Of a DNA stretch of 64,000 nt, positions 27,763 through 37,029 are shown in pieces (positions within the stretch are counted from its first letter, which is position 1; each line of letters begins with the position of its first letter). A program made the position numbers and the translations under genes. The stretch lies in NCBI RefSeq assembly GCF_002135335.1, contig NZ_NEGC01000002.1:248001-312000 (forward strand), in the 5' to 3' direction. The notes beneath the pieces were generated by a model. The model was not told where the DNA came from and searched no databases. It saw only the letters and a program-made list of their open reading frames with translations. The stretch is from Acinetobacter sp. ANC 4470. Lineage in GTDB: Bacteria > Pseudomonadota > Gammaproteobacteria > Pseudomonadales > Moraxellaceae.

Positions 27763-28776
27763 TTAGTGCGCTAATGTCTGCGTTAATGCATCAAGATTAG
27801 CTTGAAGCAAAGTTGTGAGCAATGCCAAATGATCTGCATCGACATTTAAAGCTGGAATATAAGCGTAGTCTTGACCACCTGCTGACTTAAACAAGTCTGC
27901 GTTTTGAATCGCCAATTCTTCCAGCGTTTCTAAACAATCTGCTGAAAAAGCAGGACTCATAATCTGTACCGACTTCACGCCTTGCTCTGCCCATTGCTGC
28001 AATATGACATCGGTATAAGGTTTAACCCATTCCTGTTTACCAAAACGTGATTGGAAGCTAATCGCCCACTGATTCTCTGCTAAATTCAAAGCCTGAGCCA
28101 ATAATTGTGCTGTGATATGACAACGATCAGCATAGGGATCGCCCTTATCGGCATAAGGCTGTGGAATACCATGAAATGACATCAATAATTTTTCCGCACT
28201 GCCATGCTCTGCTCGATAATTACGCACACTTTGCGCCAATGCCTGAATATATAAAGGATGCTGATAATAATCACGAATCATCGATAGACCCGGCAAATTA
28301 CGCTGAGTTAGTATCCATTTCGCAATCGCATCATAAAGTGGTGCGGTAGATGTGGCTGAATATTGAGGGAACAAAGGCAATAGAATAATGTGATCTTGCA
28401 CATTTGCACTTAAGTTTTGCAGTAAATCTTGAATCCCCGGATTGCCATAGCTCATGGCAGGCACTACATTTAATTCAAATTGCGGATAATCTTGAGTCAA
28501 TTGCTGTTGAACCGCTTGCACTTGTTGCAAGACAATTTCACGCATGGGTGAATCTTGCCCCCAGACCACTGCATAGGCATGTGCAACACGTTTTGGACGA
28601 AAGGGTAAAACAAAGAGTCTTAAAATGATTTGCCAAATTGGTTTTGGAATTTCTATCACACGCTGATCGGATAAAAATTGCTTCAGAAAACGGCGGACTG
28701 CAACAGCAGTGGGTTCGTCTGGCGTACCCAAATTAGCCAAAATAATGGTGACTTTCGCTTTAGGTGCAGAAAACAT
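27763..28776 (-). CDS. hemH: Ferrochelatase
   Basis: HemH inserts ferrous iron into protoporphyrin IX, the last step of protohaem synthesis. Visible blocks are [12 protein letters not shown] near the N-terminus, [11 protein letters not shown], the catalytic His in [10 protein letters not shown] (about residue 212), and [11 protein letters not shown] with the metal-site Glu. The chosen start gives MFSAPKAKV and has AAAAGGG upstream; an ATG six codons earlier lacks such a site. The length (337) is usual. Confidence 0.94.
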   Translation of the reverse strand: MFSAPKAKVTIILANLGTPDEPTAVAVRRFLKQFLSDQRVIEIPKPIWQIILRLFVLPFRPKRVAHAYAVVWGQDSPMREIVLQQVQAVQQQLTQDYPQFELNVVPAMSYGNPGIQDLLQNLSANVQDHIILLPLFPQYSATSTAPLYDAIAKWILTQRNLPGLSMIRDYYQHPLYIQALAQSVRNYRAEHGSAEKLLMSFHGIPQPYADKGDPYADRCHITAQLLAQALNLAENQWAISFQSRFGKQEWVKPYTDVILQQWAEQGVKSVQIMSPAFSADCLETLEELAIQNADLFKSAGGQDYAYIPALNVDADHLALLTTLLQANLDALTQTLAH

Positions 28777-28843
28777 CAAACCCTTTTCCAACATGAATAA
28801 ACTGGGTTTATTTTAACAGTTTTCTACACCTTCTCCATATCAA

Positions 28844-29872
28844 TTAATAGGACGAATTAAATTGAAAAGCACGATTATTATCCAGTAAATTACTTTCCAG
28901 CAATTTCTGTCCCTTCGGCGTTAACTGCCACAACATACGTTGACGGTCATCTCGTCCAGATTGAATAATCCAGTCATTTTGGCGCATTTGCATTTTAATG
29001 CTGTGCAATGCCCGAATATTGATTTGTGATCGTGCAACCGCATGTGCACGAGGCATTTCTAGCCGTGCATCTGCCAAACCAGAATCATTTAAATATTCAT
29101 TCATACATTTAGAAAAATATTCTTCTGGTGTTGGGTTGGTAAACATGGTGCCTAAAATACTCAGTAACTGTGCCCAAGTCAGTTTCTTTTGAATTTTCAG
29201 TTCTTTAAAATTACCGTCCTGATAAGCATGCATACGATATTCAAAAGCAAATACTTCATGCATCGAAACTTTTTGCAAAGTTAAAAATGGATCGACCTCA
29301 CGCTTACCTACTTCAGTTTCAAGTTGCTCAATTTTTACTTTCAGTTGATCAATTTCATCATGCAATAATTGGGTGTTCTGCGGTCTCACCCAGCCTGAAA
29401 CAGGATAGCGTTCTAACATCTGCGGCATATTAAAACGTACTGCCATTTCTAAATCACGTATGCTGCGATAGGTAAAAATTTGATCCGCTTCTTGTTGTAA
29501 TAATTTACGGAACTCTAAAAACTTATCACATAGTTCTGGCTTTTGATCATGCAAAGACGAATCCCGAGATAATGGGTCTTCATGCATAAATATAATAATA
29601 GGTTTCTGTTTGGTCACCGCATAGATATATTCTAAATGCATGTAGCCAACACCAGACACTGATTGCTCGCCATATTGGCTGCCCAAAAGAATCACCACAT
29701 AGTCACAATCGTCAATTTGACGACGTGCAAATGCAGTACTTAAAGGTGTCCTTTGTTCCAAGCCCCACGAAAAGAACCCCATACCCACTAAAGTTTGAGC
29801 TAAAACAATACGCTCTGGCTGCATTTCGCTGCCAGAAGTAGAAATAAAAACCTGATAACGCTTATCGAGCAT
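28844..29872 (-). CDS. DUF4062 (TIR-like fold) domain protein
   Basis: The 342-residue protein has an N-terminal DUF4062 domain (about 1-140). It begins YQVFISTSGSEMQPERIVLAQ, then CDYVVILLGSQYGEQ and LEYIYAVTKQKPIIIFM, the pattern of this TIR-related family. A coiled-coil stretch (about 165-195) and a C-terminal region with a winged-helix-like end (RMLWQLTPKGQKLLE) follow. I start at ATG 29872 because GAGGAT lies 6 bases before it; a GTG eight codons earlier is the alternative. DUF4062 proteins appear in signalling and some anti-phage genes, but here it stands alone between hemH and murI. Function is unknown. Confidence 0.8.
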   Translation of the reverse strand: MLDKRYQVFISTSGSEMQPERIVLAQTLVGMGFFSWGLEQRTPLSTAFARRQIDDCDYVVILLGSQYGEQSVSGVGYMHLEYIYAVTKQKPIIIFMHEDPLSRDSSLHDQKPELCDKFLEFRKLLQQEADQIFTYRSIRDLEMAVRFNMPQMLERYPVSGWVRPQNTQLLHDEIDQLKVKIEQLETEVGKREVDPFLTLQKVSMHEVFAFEYRMHAYQDGNFKELKIQKKLTWAQLLSILGTMFTNPTPEEYFSKCMNEYLNDSGLADARLEMPRAHAVARSQINIRALHSIKMQMRQNDWIIQSGRDDRQRMLWQLTPKGQKLLESNLLDNNRAFQFNSSY

Positions 29873-30006
29873 TTGGTTATCCTCTTCCAATTGCACATTA
29901 CACCTTCAACTTTAGCCATGCTTAGCAGTTGTGCTGTAATCCGATGACCCTAATCTAAAAGTTATTTTTTATACTATATTTCAAGAGACTAGTCGCGTTT
30001 CACCGC

Positions 30007-30879
30007 TTATTCAACAGTAATATTACGAATATCCCAAGTTAAATCATCTTGAATTAGGTATTGCAACACAGTTTTTAAACTTTCTGCGTTATTGCCACTG
30101 ACATGACATTCAATACGCAAACCATCATTTTGATCTTGTTCAAATAATAACTCATTTTTAATCAAAATTTGGGCTGTTTGTCGCGCAACTGGTACACCAG
30201 AGTCAATTAATGTCAGTTTCTGACCAAAAATAGACTCAATTGCAGGTTTTAAGAAGGGATAATGGGTACAACCCAAGACTAAATAATCAGCACCTTGCTC
30301 CACTACAGGTTGTAATATTTCTTTTAAGACAGCTAAGCATTCCACACTCATTTGTGTACCACTTTCCACAAAGGGCACTAAATCAAGACAGATCACAGGA
30401 ATGACATTGACCTGAGCAGGAAGTGCGAAACGCTGCATGACTTCTTGAATCAATTTGCCGCGAAATGTCGCTGGCGTTGCCAGTACAGCCACCGTTTTTG
30501 ATTTGGTGTGCAATACCGCTGGTTTTAAAGCAGGCACCAAGCCAATAATCGGGAAGTCTTCACCATAATGATCACGTAAATAATCAAGGCTAAAGGCAGA
30601 TGCCGTATTGCATGCCACTACCGCGACTTTACAACCTTGCCGATATAACCATTCAATCGCTTGAGCAGTCAATTCACGAATATCCTGATCATCACGTGGC
30701 CCATAAGGCACATGGGCAGTATCTGCATAATAGAGAATTCGTTCTTTCGGTAAATATCGAGCGATTTCCTGTGCCACCGACAACCCACCTATTCCAGAGT
30801 CAAAAATCCCAATCGGTGCATTCGGTTGCGCCTTAGGCATTGGGTCTATTAAAGGAGAAATAGGATGAATGGCTGTCAT
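30007..30879 (-). CDS. murI: Glutamate racemase
   Basis: MurI makes D-glutamate for the peptidoglycan stem peptide. The active-site residues are in place: D27-S28 in GIFDSGIGG, C90 in VVACNTAS and C204-T-H206 in LGCTHYPF. The length (290) is slightly long because of an N-terminal extension of about 20 residues before APIGIFDSG; Met14 is a possible internal start. It supplies the same pathway as the murE-murF-mraY genes earlier in the window. Confidence 0.95.
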   Translation of the reverse strand: MTAIHPISPLIDPMPKAQPNAPIGIFDSGIGGLSVAQEIARYLPKERILYYADTAHVPYGPRDDQDIRELTAQAIEWLYRQGCKVAVVACNTASAFSLDYLRDHYGEDFPIIGLVPALKPAVLHTKSKTVAVLATPATFRGKLIQEVMQRFALPAQVNVIPVICLDLVPFVESGTQMSVECLAVLKEILQPVVEQGADYLVLGCTHYPFLKPAIESIFGQKLTLIDSGVPVARQTAQILIKNELLFEQDQNDGLRIECHVSGNNAESLKTVLQYLIQDDLTWDIRNITVE

Positions 30880-30929
30880 AGCTTCACTTTCAGCAGTTCA
30901 AAAAAGAGGGGGAGAACAAAGCTTAAACC

Positions 30930-31556
30930 TCATGTGCCTAATTGCAAGTAAAAATCACCACTTTGTAGGCTTAAGATGGTATCACCTTGCGCATTTTCAA
31001 GGAGCTGCCCCATTTCAATTAAATGAAAAAAAGCAGAGCGTTGAATTAAAGCGTTAATACCAAAACGCACATGTACATAAGGACGGTGTTCGACCTGCCC
31101 ATCATCGGCAGAATAATCCCGCATAAAAATAGCATGTGCTTCATCTACTATGACAATATCTTGATTGGTGGTGGTCAGTTGAAGGTAATTTTTCCCATCT
31201 ATTGCCACTTGATCGACCTGATTCACCAATAAAGGTTCATCTTCTACCTGTATTTCAATTTGTTCGACTGGAGTTTTTAGGTAGAACTTACCCTCTTCTT
31301 TCCAAAGTACAGTTGAGAACAAGTCAATCAAGGCTTGACGTTTGATCAATTGACCTTCGTGCCACCATTCTCCATTGGCTTTTACCTTTAAATCCATTGT
31401 GCCACAATGCTTTGGGTTAAATTGGTCTAATGGGGGTATTGACCTTTTGTGACCGGTCTGTGCATCTTTTAAGTATTGTGCAATACCCATTAAATTTTTA
31501 TCATCAGCAATAGCTACTTCTTTCGTCGGATTTGGTGAATTATTTGGATTCAACAT
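30930..31556 (-). CDS. DUF1285 family protein
   Basis: The 208-residue protein matches the DUF1285 pattern. A PPLDQFNP start of the domain is followed by a GTMDLKVKANGEWWHEG block, FYLKTPVEQIEIQVEDEPL and YVHVRFGINALIQRSAFFHL. It is a soluble, probably cytoplasmic protein of unknown role. It lies 50 bases upstream of murI on the same strand and is divergent from the ETF-ubiquinone oxidoreductase gene. Confidence 0.85.
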   Translation of the reverse strand: MLNPNNSPNPTKEVAIADDKNLMGIAQYLKDAQTGHKRSIPPLDQFNPKHCGTMDLKVKANGEWWHEGQLIKRQALIDLFSTVLWKEEGKFYLKTPVEQIEIQVEDEPLLVNQVDQVAIDGKNYLQLTTTNQDIVIVDEAHAIFMRDYSADDGQVEHRPYVHVRFGINALIQRSAFFHLIEMGQLLENAQGDTILSLQSGDFYLQLGT

Positions 31557-31638
31557 AACTAAATACCCCTGCTGACGGAAAAATAAGATGATTCAGCCAA
31601 TTGGCTAGATCAAGGTTTAAAACTATACTAGCCCACAA

Positions 31639-31644
31639 TATAAT
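31639..31644 (+). promoter_or_regulatory. Possible -10 element of the ETF-QO gene
   Basis: TATAAT lies about 100 bases before the ATG. A 6-bp inverted repeat (GGCTAG at 31602-31607, CTAGCC at 31628-31633) lies just upstream. No good -35 is seen, so this is tentative. Confidence 0.35.
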
Positions 31645-31745
31645 AGACACGATAATAAAATTGTGTCTGGGCATTAAGAACACTCATGGCAGCACCGAGT
31701 GAAATAACTACGGTTGCCACCTTCAAATACTATGAGGAGTCCTAC

Positions 31746-33458
31746 ATGGAACACATCGAACGTGAAGCGATGGAGTTTGACGTAGTCATCGTTGGTGCAG
31801 GACCTGCTGGTCTTTCTGCAGCAATCAAAATTCGTCAACTTGCAATTGAAAACAACCTTCCAGATTTATCCGTTTGTGTCGTGGAAAAGGGCTCTGAAGT
31901 TGGTGCGCACATTTTATCGGGTGCAGTTCTTGAACCTCGTGCCATGAATGAGTTGTTCCCGAACTGGAAGGAAGAAGGTGCACCTTTAAATGTTCCAGTG
32001 ACTGAAGACAAAACGTATTTCTTATTGTCTGATGAAAAATCACAAGAAGCGCCACATTGGATGGTGCCAAAAAGCATGCATAATGATGGCAACTATGTCA
32101 TCTCGCTGGGTAACGTGGTTCGTTGGTTAGGTACTAAAGCGGAAGAACTTGAAGTATCCATCTTCCCAGGTTTTGCTGCGTCTGAAATCCTTTATCATGC
32201 AGATGGTACAGTCAAAGGCATTCAAACGGGTGACATGGGCATTGGTAAAGATGGCGAACCGACGCACAACTTTACGCCAGGTTATGAACTACACGCGAAA
32301 TATACAATTTTTGCTGAAGGTTGCCGTGGTCACTTAGGCAAGCGCCTGATCGCTAAGTTTGATTTGGATAAAGATGCTGATCCGCAGCACTACGGTATCG
32401 GGATTAAAGAATTGTGGGAAATCGACCCTGCGAAACACAAGCCAGGTTTGGTGATGCATGGTGCCGGTTGGCCGTTAAATGAAACAGGTTCTTCAGGTGG
32501 TTGGTGGTTATACCACGCGGAAAATAACCAAGTGACTTTAGGCTTGATCGTTGACTTGTCATACACCAATCCAAACATGTATCCATTTGCAGAAATGCAA
32601 CGCTGGAAAACCCATCCACTGATCAAGCAATATTTTGAAGGTGGGAAACGTATTTCTTACGGTGCACGTGCCATTACCAAAGGCGGAATTAATGCCTTAC
32701 CAAAGTTCACCTTCCCAGGTGGCTCGCTTATTGGTGATGATGCAGGTTTCTTGAACTTTGCTAAAATCAAAGGTTCTCACACTGCGATGAAATCTGGCAT
32801 GCTTTGCGCGGAAGCAGTATTTGAAGCGATTGCTGCCGGTGTAGAAAAAGGTGGTGATCTTGCCATTGCCCGTGTCACTGAAGGTGAAGACTTCTTTGCT
32901 AAAGAGTTAACGGCTTATACCGACAAGTTCAATAACAGCTGGCTGAAAGAAGAGTTACATAACTCACGTAACTTTGGTCCTGCATTTCACAAGTTTGGTC
33001 AATGGATTGGTGGCGCATTTAACTTTATCGATCAAAACATCTTTAAAGTGCCATTTACATTGCATGACTTAGTGCCTGATTTCAGCGCATTGAAAACGGT
33101 AGATGCATCTACATTCAAACCAAACTATCCAAAACCTGATAACAAACTGACCTTTGACCGTTTGTCTTCTGTATTTGTATCCAATACCGTACATGAAGAG
33201 AATCAGCCTGCACATTTGAAACTGACCGATGCTTCTATTCCAGTCAATGTCAACTTGCCAAAATGGGATGAGCCTGCTCAGCGTTACTGCCCTGCTGGTG
33301 TGTATGAAATTATGGAAGAAAACGACGGTTCTAAACGCTTCCAAATTAATGCAGCCAACTGTGTCCACTGTAAGACCTGTGATATTAAAGATCCATCGCA
33401 AAACATCACTTGGGTCACGCCTGAGGGTGGCGGTGGTCCTAATTACCCTAATATGTAG
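31746..33458 (+). CDS. etfD: Electron transfer flavoprotein-ubiquinone oxidoreductase
   Basis: The 570-residue enzyme moves electrons from reduced ETF to ubiquinone at the inner membrane, mainly in fatty- and amino-acid oxidation. The FAD motif VIVGAGPAGLSAA is near the N-terminus. The C-terminal 4Fe-4S domain has CPAGVYE and the closely spaced cysteines of NCVHCKTCDIKDP, and GGGGPNYPNM ends the chain. GAGGAG sits 6 bases before this ATG; an in-frame ATG 20 codons upstream lacks one. A repeat element lies downstream and appears to have interrupted the original terminator. Confidence 0.95.
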   Translation: MEHIEREAMEFDVVIVGAGPAGLSAAIKIRQLAIENNLPDLSVCVVEKGSEVGAHILSGAVLEPRAMNELFPNWKEEGAPLNVPVTEDKTYFLLSDEKSQEAPHWMVPKSMHNDGNYVISLGNVVRWLGTKAEELEVSIFPGFAASEILYHADGTVKGIQTGDMGIGKDGEPTHNFTPGYELHAKYTIFAEGCRGHLGKRLIAKFDLDKDADPQHYGIGIKELWEIDPAKHKPGLVMHGAGWPLNETGSSGGWWLYHAENNQVTLGLIVDLSYTNPNMYPFAEMQRWKTHPLIKQYFEGGKRISYGARAITKGGINALPKFTFPGGSLIGDDAGFLNFAKIKGSHTAMKSGMLCAEAVFEAIAAGVEKGGDLAIARVTEGEDFFAKELTAYTDKFNNSWLKEELHNSRNFGPAFHKFGQWIGGAFNFIDQNIFKVPFTLHDLVPDFSALKTVDASTFKPNYPKPDNKLTFDRLSSVFVSNTVHEENQPAHLKLTDASIPVNVNLPKWDEPAQRYCPAGVYEIMEENDGSKRFQINAANCVHCKTCDIKDPSQNITWVTPEGGGGPNYPNM

Positions 33459-33528
33459 GGTAATCCTTGCGAGGCAGTGCCTCTCATACCCGAATATGTA
33501 ATATTCAATAAAAAATCCCCTTTCGAGG

Positions 33529-33864
33529 TAATGCCAGTCAGTTCAGAACTTGACTGGCATTTTATTTTTTAAATTCATGATGTTATTCGACACGCGGAAA
33601 CGTCATCCGCAACTGTTCGAGGCAAAACTATTTTAAAAAAGTACGGTTTCTGCGATTTATTAATCAATAAAAGGGATTTGGCGAGTTTTGCGGTGAGGCG
33701 CACTGCGCCGCAAGATGCCTTTCTTGCGAAGCTCTGCTTCTCATTTGGGCTTATCCAAAGTAATAGATGAGCTCCAAGTATTTGACTTAAAAAATATAAG
33801 ACTCCGTCATGAATAACTAAAAACTAAGGACTTTATTTCTAAAACCCTTAACTGACTGGCATTA
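33529..33864. mobile_element. MITE-like repeat element, copy 2 (336 bp), in the ETF-QO terminator
   Basis: Ends are perfect 15-bp inverted repeats: TAATGCCAGTCAGTT (33529-33543) and AACTGACTGGCATTA (33850-33864). CTTTCGAGG occurs on both sides (33520-33528 and 33867-33875, two bases beyond the right end), consistent with a target duplication. The outer flanks AAAAAATCCCC and GGGGATTTTTT are complementary, so they look like the two arms of one terminator split by insertion. The left end carries a hairpin (GCCAGTCA/TGACTGGC followed by ATTTTATTTTTT) that could terminate etfD. The core 33682-33730 is identical to copy 1. No transposase is encoded. Confidence 0.82.
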
Positions 33865-33919
33865 CTCTTTCGAGGGGATTTTTTATGTCATCTTAAAATG
33901 AAGAACACAATATTCTGAA

Positions 33920-34177
33920 TTAGCCTTTCTTGACCAAATAATGAAACTCTTTGTTGCCCGCTTCATCTAACACTTCTTCTTGTAATAATAATTCATGGCC
34001 TAAATGCATACAGAATTTTGGAATATCCCATGAAGTTGAATTATCGGTGGCAAACACTTCCACCACATCACCCGCTTTAGATTTACGAATCGCTTGATGC
34101 AACATCATTACAGGCTCAGGACAACGTAGCCCTCGTGTATTCAGCTGAATAGTTGGTATAGCAAGCGGTTCAGACAT
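33920..34177 (-). CDS. tusA: TusA-family sulfurtransferase
   Basis: The 85-residue protein has the TusA signature RGLRCPEPVMML with the persulfide-carrying Cys19 in a C-P-x-P motif. TusA passes sulfur to TusBCD in tRNA 2-thiouridine synthesis and to other sulfur pathways. The six or so extra N-terminal residues and a FCMHLGHELL segment fit the family. It converges on the etfD repeat region and is divergent from corC. Confidence 0.93.
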   Translation of the reverse strand: MSEPLAIPTIQLNTRGLRCPEPVMMLHQAIRKSKAGDVVEVFATDNSTSWDIPKFCMHLGHELLLQEEVLDEAGNKEFHYLVKKG

Positions 34178-34307
34178 CGGTAAACTCTGTAATAAAAATC
34201 CTCGCTATTTTAACATAAACTTAAATACCGTCATTCGCTTAAAAATACAGTTCAAGATAAGCATGCAAAATGACCTATACATTCATGCAATACAGCAATT
34301 TTAGAGA

Positions 34308-34335
34308 TAGACATCTAGATTTTCTCGGGTATGAT
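34308..34335 (+). promoter_or_regulatory. Probable promoter of corC-lnt
   Basis: TAGACA (-35) and TATGAT (-10) are separated by 16 bases, ending 42 bases before the corC ATG, in the divergent tusA-corC gap. Confidence 0.55.
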
Positions 34336-34377
34336 AAAATTCGTTTTTTTAGATATTAAGAGTCTTTAGGAAAGATC

Positions 34378-35217
34378 ATGCACGAGGAATCAGGCCCGTC
34401 GTGGGGCATGCGTGGCTTACGCAAATGGCTAAGCACTGCACCCGAAACTCGCGACGAACTGCTAAAATTAGTACAAGATTCACGTCGTTTTTTAGAACCC
34501 GATACTGTTGCAATGCTTGAAGGCGTACTTGACCTTCCTGCAACAAAAATTCGTGAGGTTATGACCCCACGAACTTCAATGATCAGCTTACAAGAAGATG
34601 ATCAGTTACTGGATATTTTACATACCCTTGTAGAGTCGGCACATTCTCGTTTTCCAGTATTTTCATCCGATCAACCCGATAATGTAGTCGGTATTTTATT
34701 GGCAAAGGATTTACTGCCCTATTTGACCGAACCGAGCAATAAAGTCGATATTCGTGCCTTGATGCGCCAACCTATCTTTGTGCCTGAAAGTGCGCGATCT
34801 GACCAAGTTCTGCGGATGTTAAAAAATACCCAGACCCATATTGCTGTGGTGATTGATGAATATGGCACAACGTCTGGATTGGTCACCTTAGAAGATATTT
34901 TAGAAGAAATTGTCGGTGAAATTGAAGATGAACATGATATGGTCGATGAAGAAGCACAATTCATCATTCCTGATAATGATCCTCAAACCGCGAATACATG
35001 GTTAGTTCAAGCACTTACACCAATTGAACACTTTAACAATGTTTTAGATGCTGATTTTTCCGATGATGAGGTAGAAACTGTCGGCGGTTTATTGCTTCAA
35101 GAAATGGGTTTGGTCAGCGATTTACAAGGTCAAATTATTGAACTTGAGAATTGGCAATTTACCATTATAGAAGCAGATGCCCGTACTATTCATCTGATTC
35201 GAGCTGTCCGTAAATGA
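34378..35217 (+). CDS. corC: CorC/HlyC-family CBS-domain protein
   Basis: The 279-residue protein has a CBS-domain pair. The first domain begins VMTPRTSMISL, and the second contains HIAVVIDEYGTTSGLVTLEDI, the typical CorC block, followed by EEIVGEIEDE and the C-terminal CorC_HlyC domain. It lacks membrane spans, so it is the short soluble form (YbeX type), linked in E. coli to magnesium/cobalt efflux and to ribosome homeostasis. It overlaps lnt by 4 bases (ATGA), the conserved ybeX-lnt arrangement. Confidence 0.93.
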   Translation: MHEESGPSWGMRGLRKWLSTAPETRDELLKLVQDSRRFLEPDTVAMLEGVLDLPATKIREVMTPRTSMISLQEDDQLLDILHTLVESAHSRFPVFSSDQPDNVVGILLAKDLLPYLTEPSNKVDIRALMRQPIFVPESARSDQVLRMLKNTQTHIAVVIDEYGTTSGLVTLEDILEEIVGEIEDEHDMVDEEAQFIIPDNDPQTANTWLVQALTPIEHFNNVLDADFSDDEVETVGGLLLQEMGLVSDLQGQIIELENWQFTIIEADARTIHLIRAVRK

Positions 35218-36773
35218 GAACTTACTTTAATAAGCTGTTCAATTCATCCCAACAACAAAAGCAGCTCCCGTTTATTTACCCCTTTTTAATTTCATTATTT
35301 TCAGGTGCCATGTTCAGTTTTGCACTGGCACCTTATTATTACTGGTGGCTAGCACTACTGTCACCCGCTTTACTCTATGCTTCGTTACGTAAACGTTCTG
35401 CTCGACAAGCCTTTGGCATTGGTTGGGCTTATGGCTTTGGTTTATGGTTTGTCGGGGCATTTTGGCTCTATACCTCTATCCATGTTTATGGTGATACCAG
35501 TGCTTTTTTAAGTGTGCTGATGATTGCGTTCATGGCCTTGCTGATGGGCTTATTTACCGCCTTACAGACATTTCTATACCGCCGCTTCTTTCCTGAAACA
35601 CCGCTTACCTTTGCACCGCTTTGGGTGTTTTTTGAGTGGGCGAAAACTTGGGTATTTACTGGTTTTCCATGGTTATTTGCCGGTTATGCCTTTACTGAAC
35701 GCTTTTTAGATCACTATGCACCGTTATTCGGGATCTTTGGCGTCTCGTTTGTGGTGATTATTTTGGCCTGCGCCTTGGTTGAAATCCTCAATAAACGGCT
35801 ATTTTGGATCATTCCCTCAGCACTATTACTCTTGGGTGCTTGGGGCGCTTCCTATCTAAAATTTGTTGAAGAAAAAGATGGAAAAGCACTTTCTGTCTCT
35901 TTAATTCAAGGTAATATTCCTCAAGATCTAAAATGGCTGACCGAATATCAAGTCAAAACCTTGATGATCTATGCCAATTTAAGTCGGACTGAATGGGGAC
36001 GCGATCTCATCGTTTGGCCTGAATCTTCCATTCCGCTGTTCCAAACCGATATTGAACCTTTCCTAGATGCAATGAAAGTTCAAGCAGAAAAATCAGGCAC
36101 AGCTTGGGTCACGGGTATTCCTTATTGGGATCTCAAAGAATCTCAAATTGAACAGCATCCCATGTATTACAACAGCATCATGGCTTTAGGCGATGAATCT
36201 ACAGGTTTGTATAAAAAGCAGCGCTTAGTGCCCTTTGGTGAATATATTCCTTTATCTGGCTGGCTCAGTTGGGTATTGCCTGCATTGCAAAATGATCCAT
36301 CAATGAGCGGTTTTTCTCGTGGTGCACGTGACCAAAAACCATTGGATGTAAAAAACCATCACTTAGGTGCAGCTATTTGTTATGAAGTGGCGTATCCAAG
36401 CCTGACGCGTCGTAATGCCCGTCAAAGTGATTTCTTGGTGACCGTCTCCAATGATGCATGGTTTACAGGCACAGCGGGGCCTTGGCAACATTTACAAATG
36501 GTGCAAATGCGTGCCAAAGAAAATGGTCGTTGGTTTATTCGCGCCACCAATACGGGTGTCACGGCATTTATCGATCATAACGGACATATTGTAAAACAAG
36601 CGCCAACAGATCAAGTAGCGGTTCTTCGCGGTGAACTGCCAGCCATGCAAGGTGAAACCTTGTATATGCGCCTCAGTGATTGGCCAGTTCTGGCTTTTTC
36701 ATTGTTATTGTTGATTTTAGGTTGGATTTATCGTCCACGTCAGGTGGATGTTTCGTTTAAATCACGGCGTTAA
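35214..36773 (+). CDS. lnt: Apolipoprotein N-acyltransferase
   Basis: Lnt adds the third acyl chain to the N-terminal cysteine of lipoproteins in the inner membrane. The N-terminal half holds about six membrane spans. The periplasmic nitrilase-like domain has the catalytic triad E270 (VWPESSIP), K335 (YKKQRLVPFGEY) and C389 (AAICYEVAYP). A final span lies near residue 490. The length (519) is standard. It is translationally coupled to corC. Confidence 0.96.
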   Translation: MRTYFNKLFNSSQQQKQLPFIYPFLISLFSGAMFSFALAPYYYWWLALLSPALLYASLRKRSARQAFGIGWAYGFGLWFVGAFWLYTSIHVYGDTSAFLSVLMIAFMALLMGLFTALQTFLYRRFFPETPLTFAPLWVFFEWAKTWVFTGFPWLFAGYAFTERFLDHYAPLFGIFGVSFVVIILACALVEILNKRLFWIIPSALLLLGAWGASYLKFVEEKDGKALSVSLIQGNIPQDLKWLTEYQVKTLMIYANLSRTEWGRDLIVWPESSIPLFQTDIEPFLDAMKVQAEKSGTAWVTGIPYWDLKESQIEQHPMYYNSIMALGDESTGLYKKQRLVPFGEYIPLSGWLSWVLPALQNDPSMSGFSRGARDQKPLDVKNHHLGAAICYEVAYPSLTRRNARQSDFLVTVSNDAWFTGTAGPWQHLQMVQMRAKENGRWFIRATNTGVTAFIDHNGHIVKQAPTDQVAVLRGELPAMQGETLYMRLSDWPVLAFSLLLLILGWIYRPRQVDVSFKSRR

Positions 36774-36782
36774 GGTTTTGTA

Positions 36783-36985
36783 CCCTCTCCTCTTAGGAGA
36801 GGGTTAGGGAGAGGTCTTTAAAACTACCCCTTACCCCCTTGCGGAATACATTCCTCATCCTAAAGGGAGAAAAAAGTCCCTCTTTGCAAAAGGGGGATTT
36901 TAGGGGGATTAAATATTTCCACAATCCAATAATATGATACCAATCCCTCCCAACCACCCTTATTAAAAGAGAGGGGCTTTTAAAA
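36783..36985. repeat. Mosaic of short G/C-block repeats downstream of lnt
   Basis: A perfect 9-bp hairpin (CCCTCTCCT-CTT-AGGAGAGGG, 36783-36803) is followed by related purine/pyrimidine blocks (GGGTTAGGGAGAGG, ACCCCTTACCCCC, TCCCTCTTTGCAAAAGGGGGA, TTTTAGGGGGATT). These resemble the intergenic repeats found scattered in many bacterial genomes. The first hairpin may end lnt transcription. Confidence 0.6.
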
Positions 36986-36987
36986 AT

Positions 36988-37018
36988 ACAAAAACCGAGG
37001 TCAATGCCTCGGTTTTTA
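36988..37018. terminator. Bidirectional terminator upstream of 37030
   Basis: The stem AAAACCGAGG/CCTCGGTTTT has a TCAATG loop, with A and T tracts outside. It ends the minus-strand membrane protein gene. Confidence 0.88.
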
Positions 37019-37029
37019 TGCAATTCATT

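Noticed and set aside
31686..31745. 20-codon N-terminal extension of ETF-QO
   Set aside because: GAGGAG is correctly spaced for the ATG at 31746, and family homology starts there.
36793..37023. 76-residue frame on the minus strand after lnt
   Set aside because: It is a translation of the repeat mosaic (SPFCKEGLF-type peptide) and runs through the 36988-37018 terminator; no start signal.
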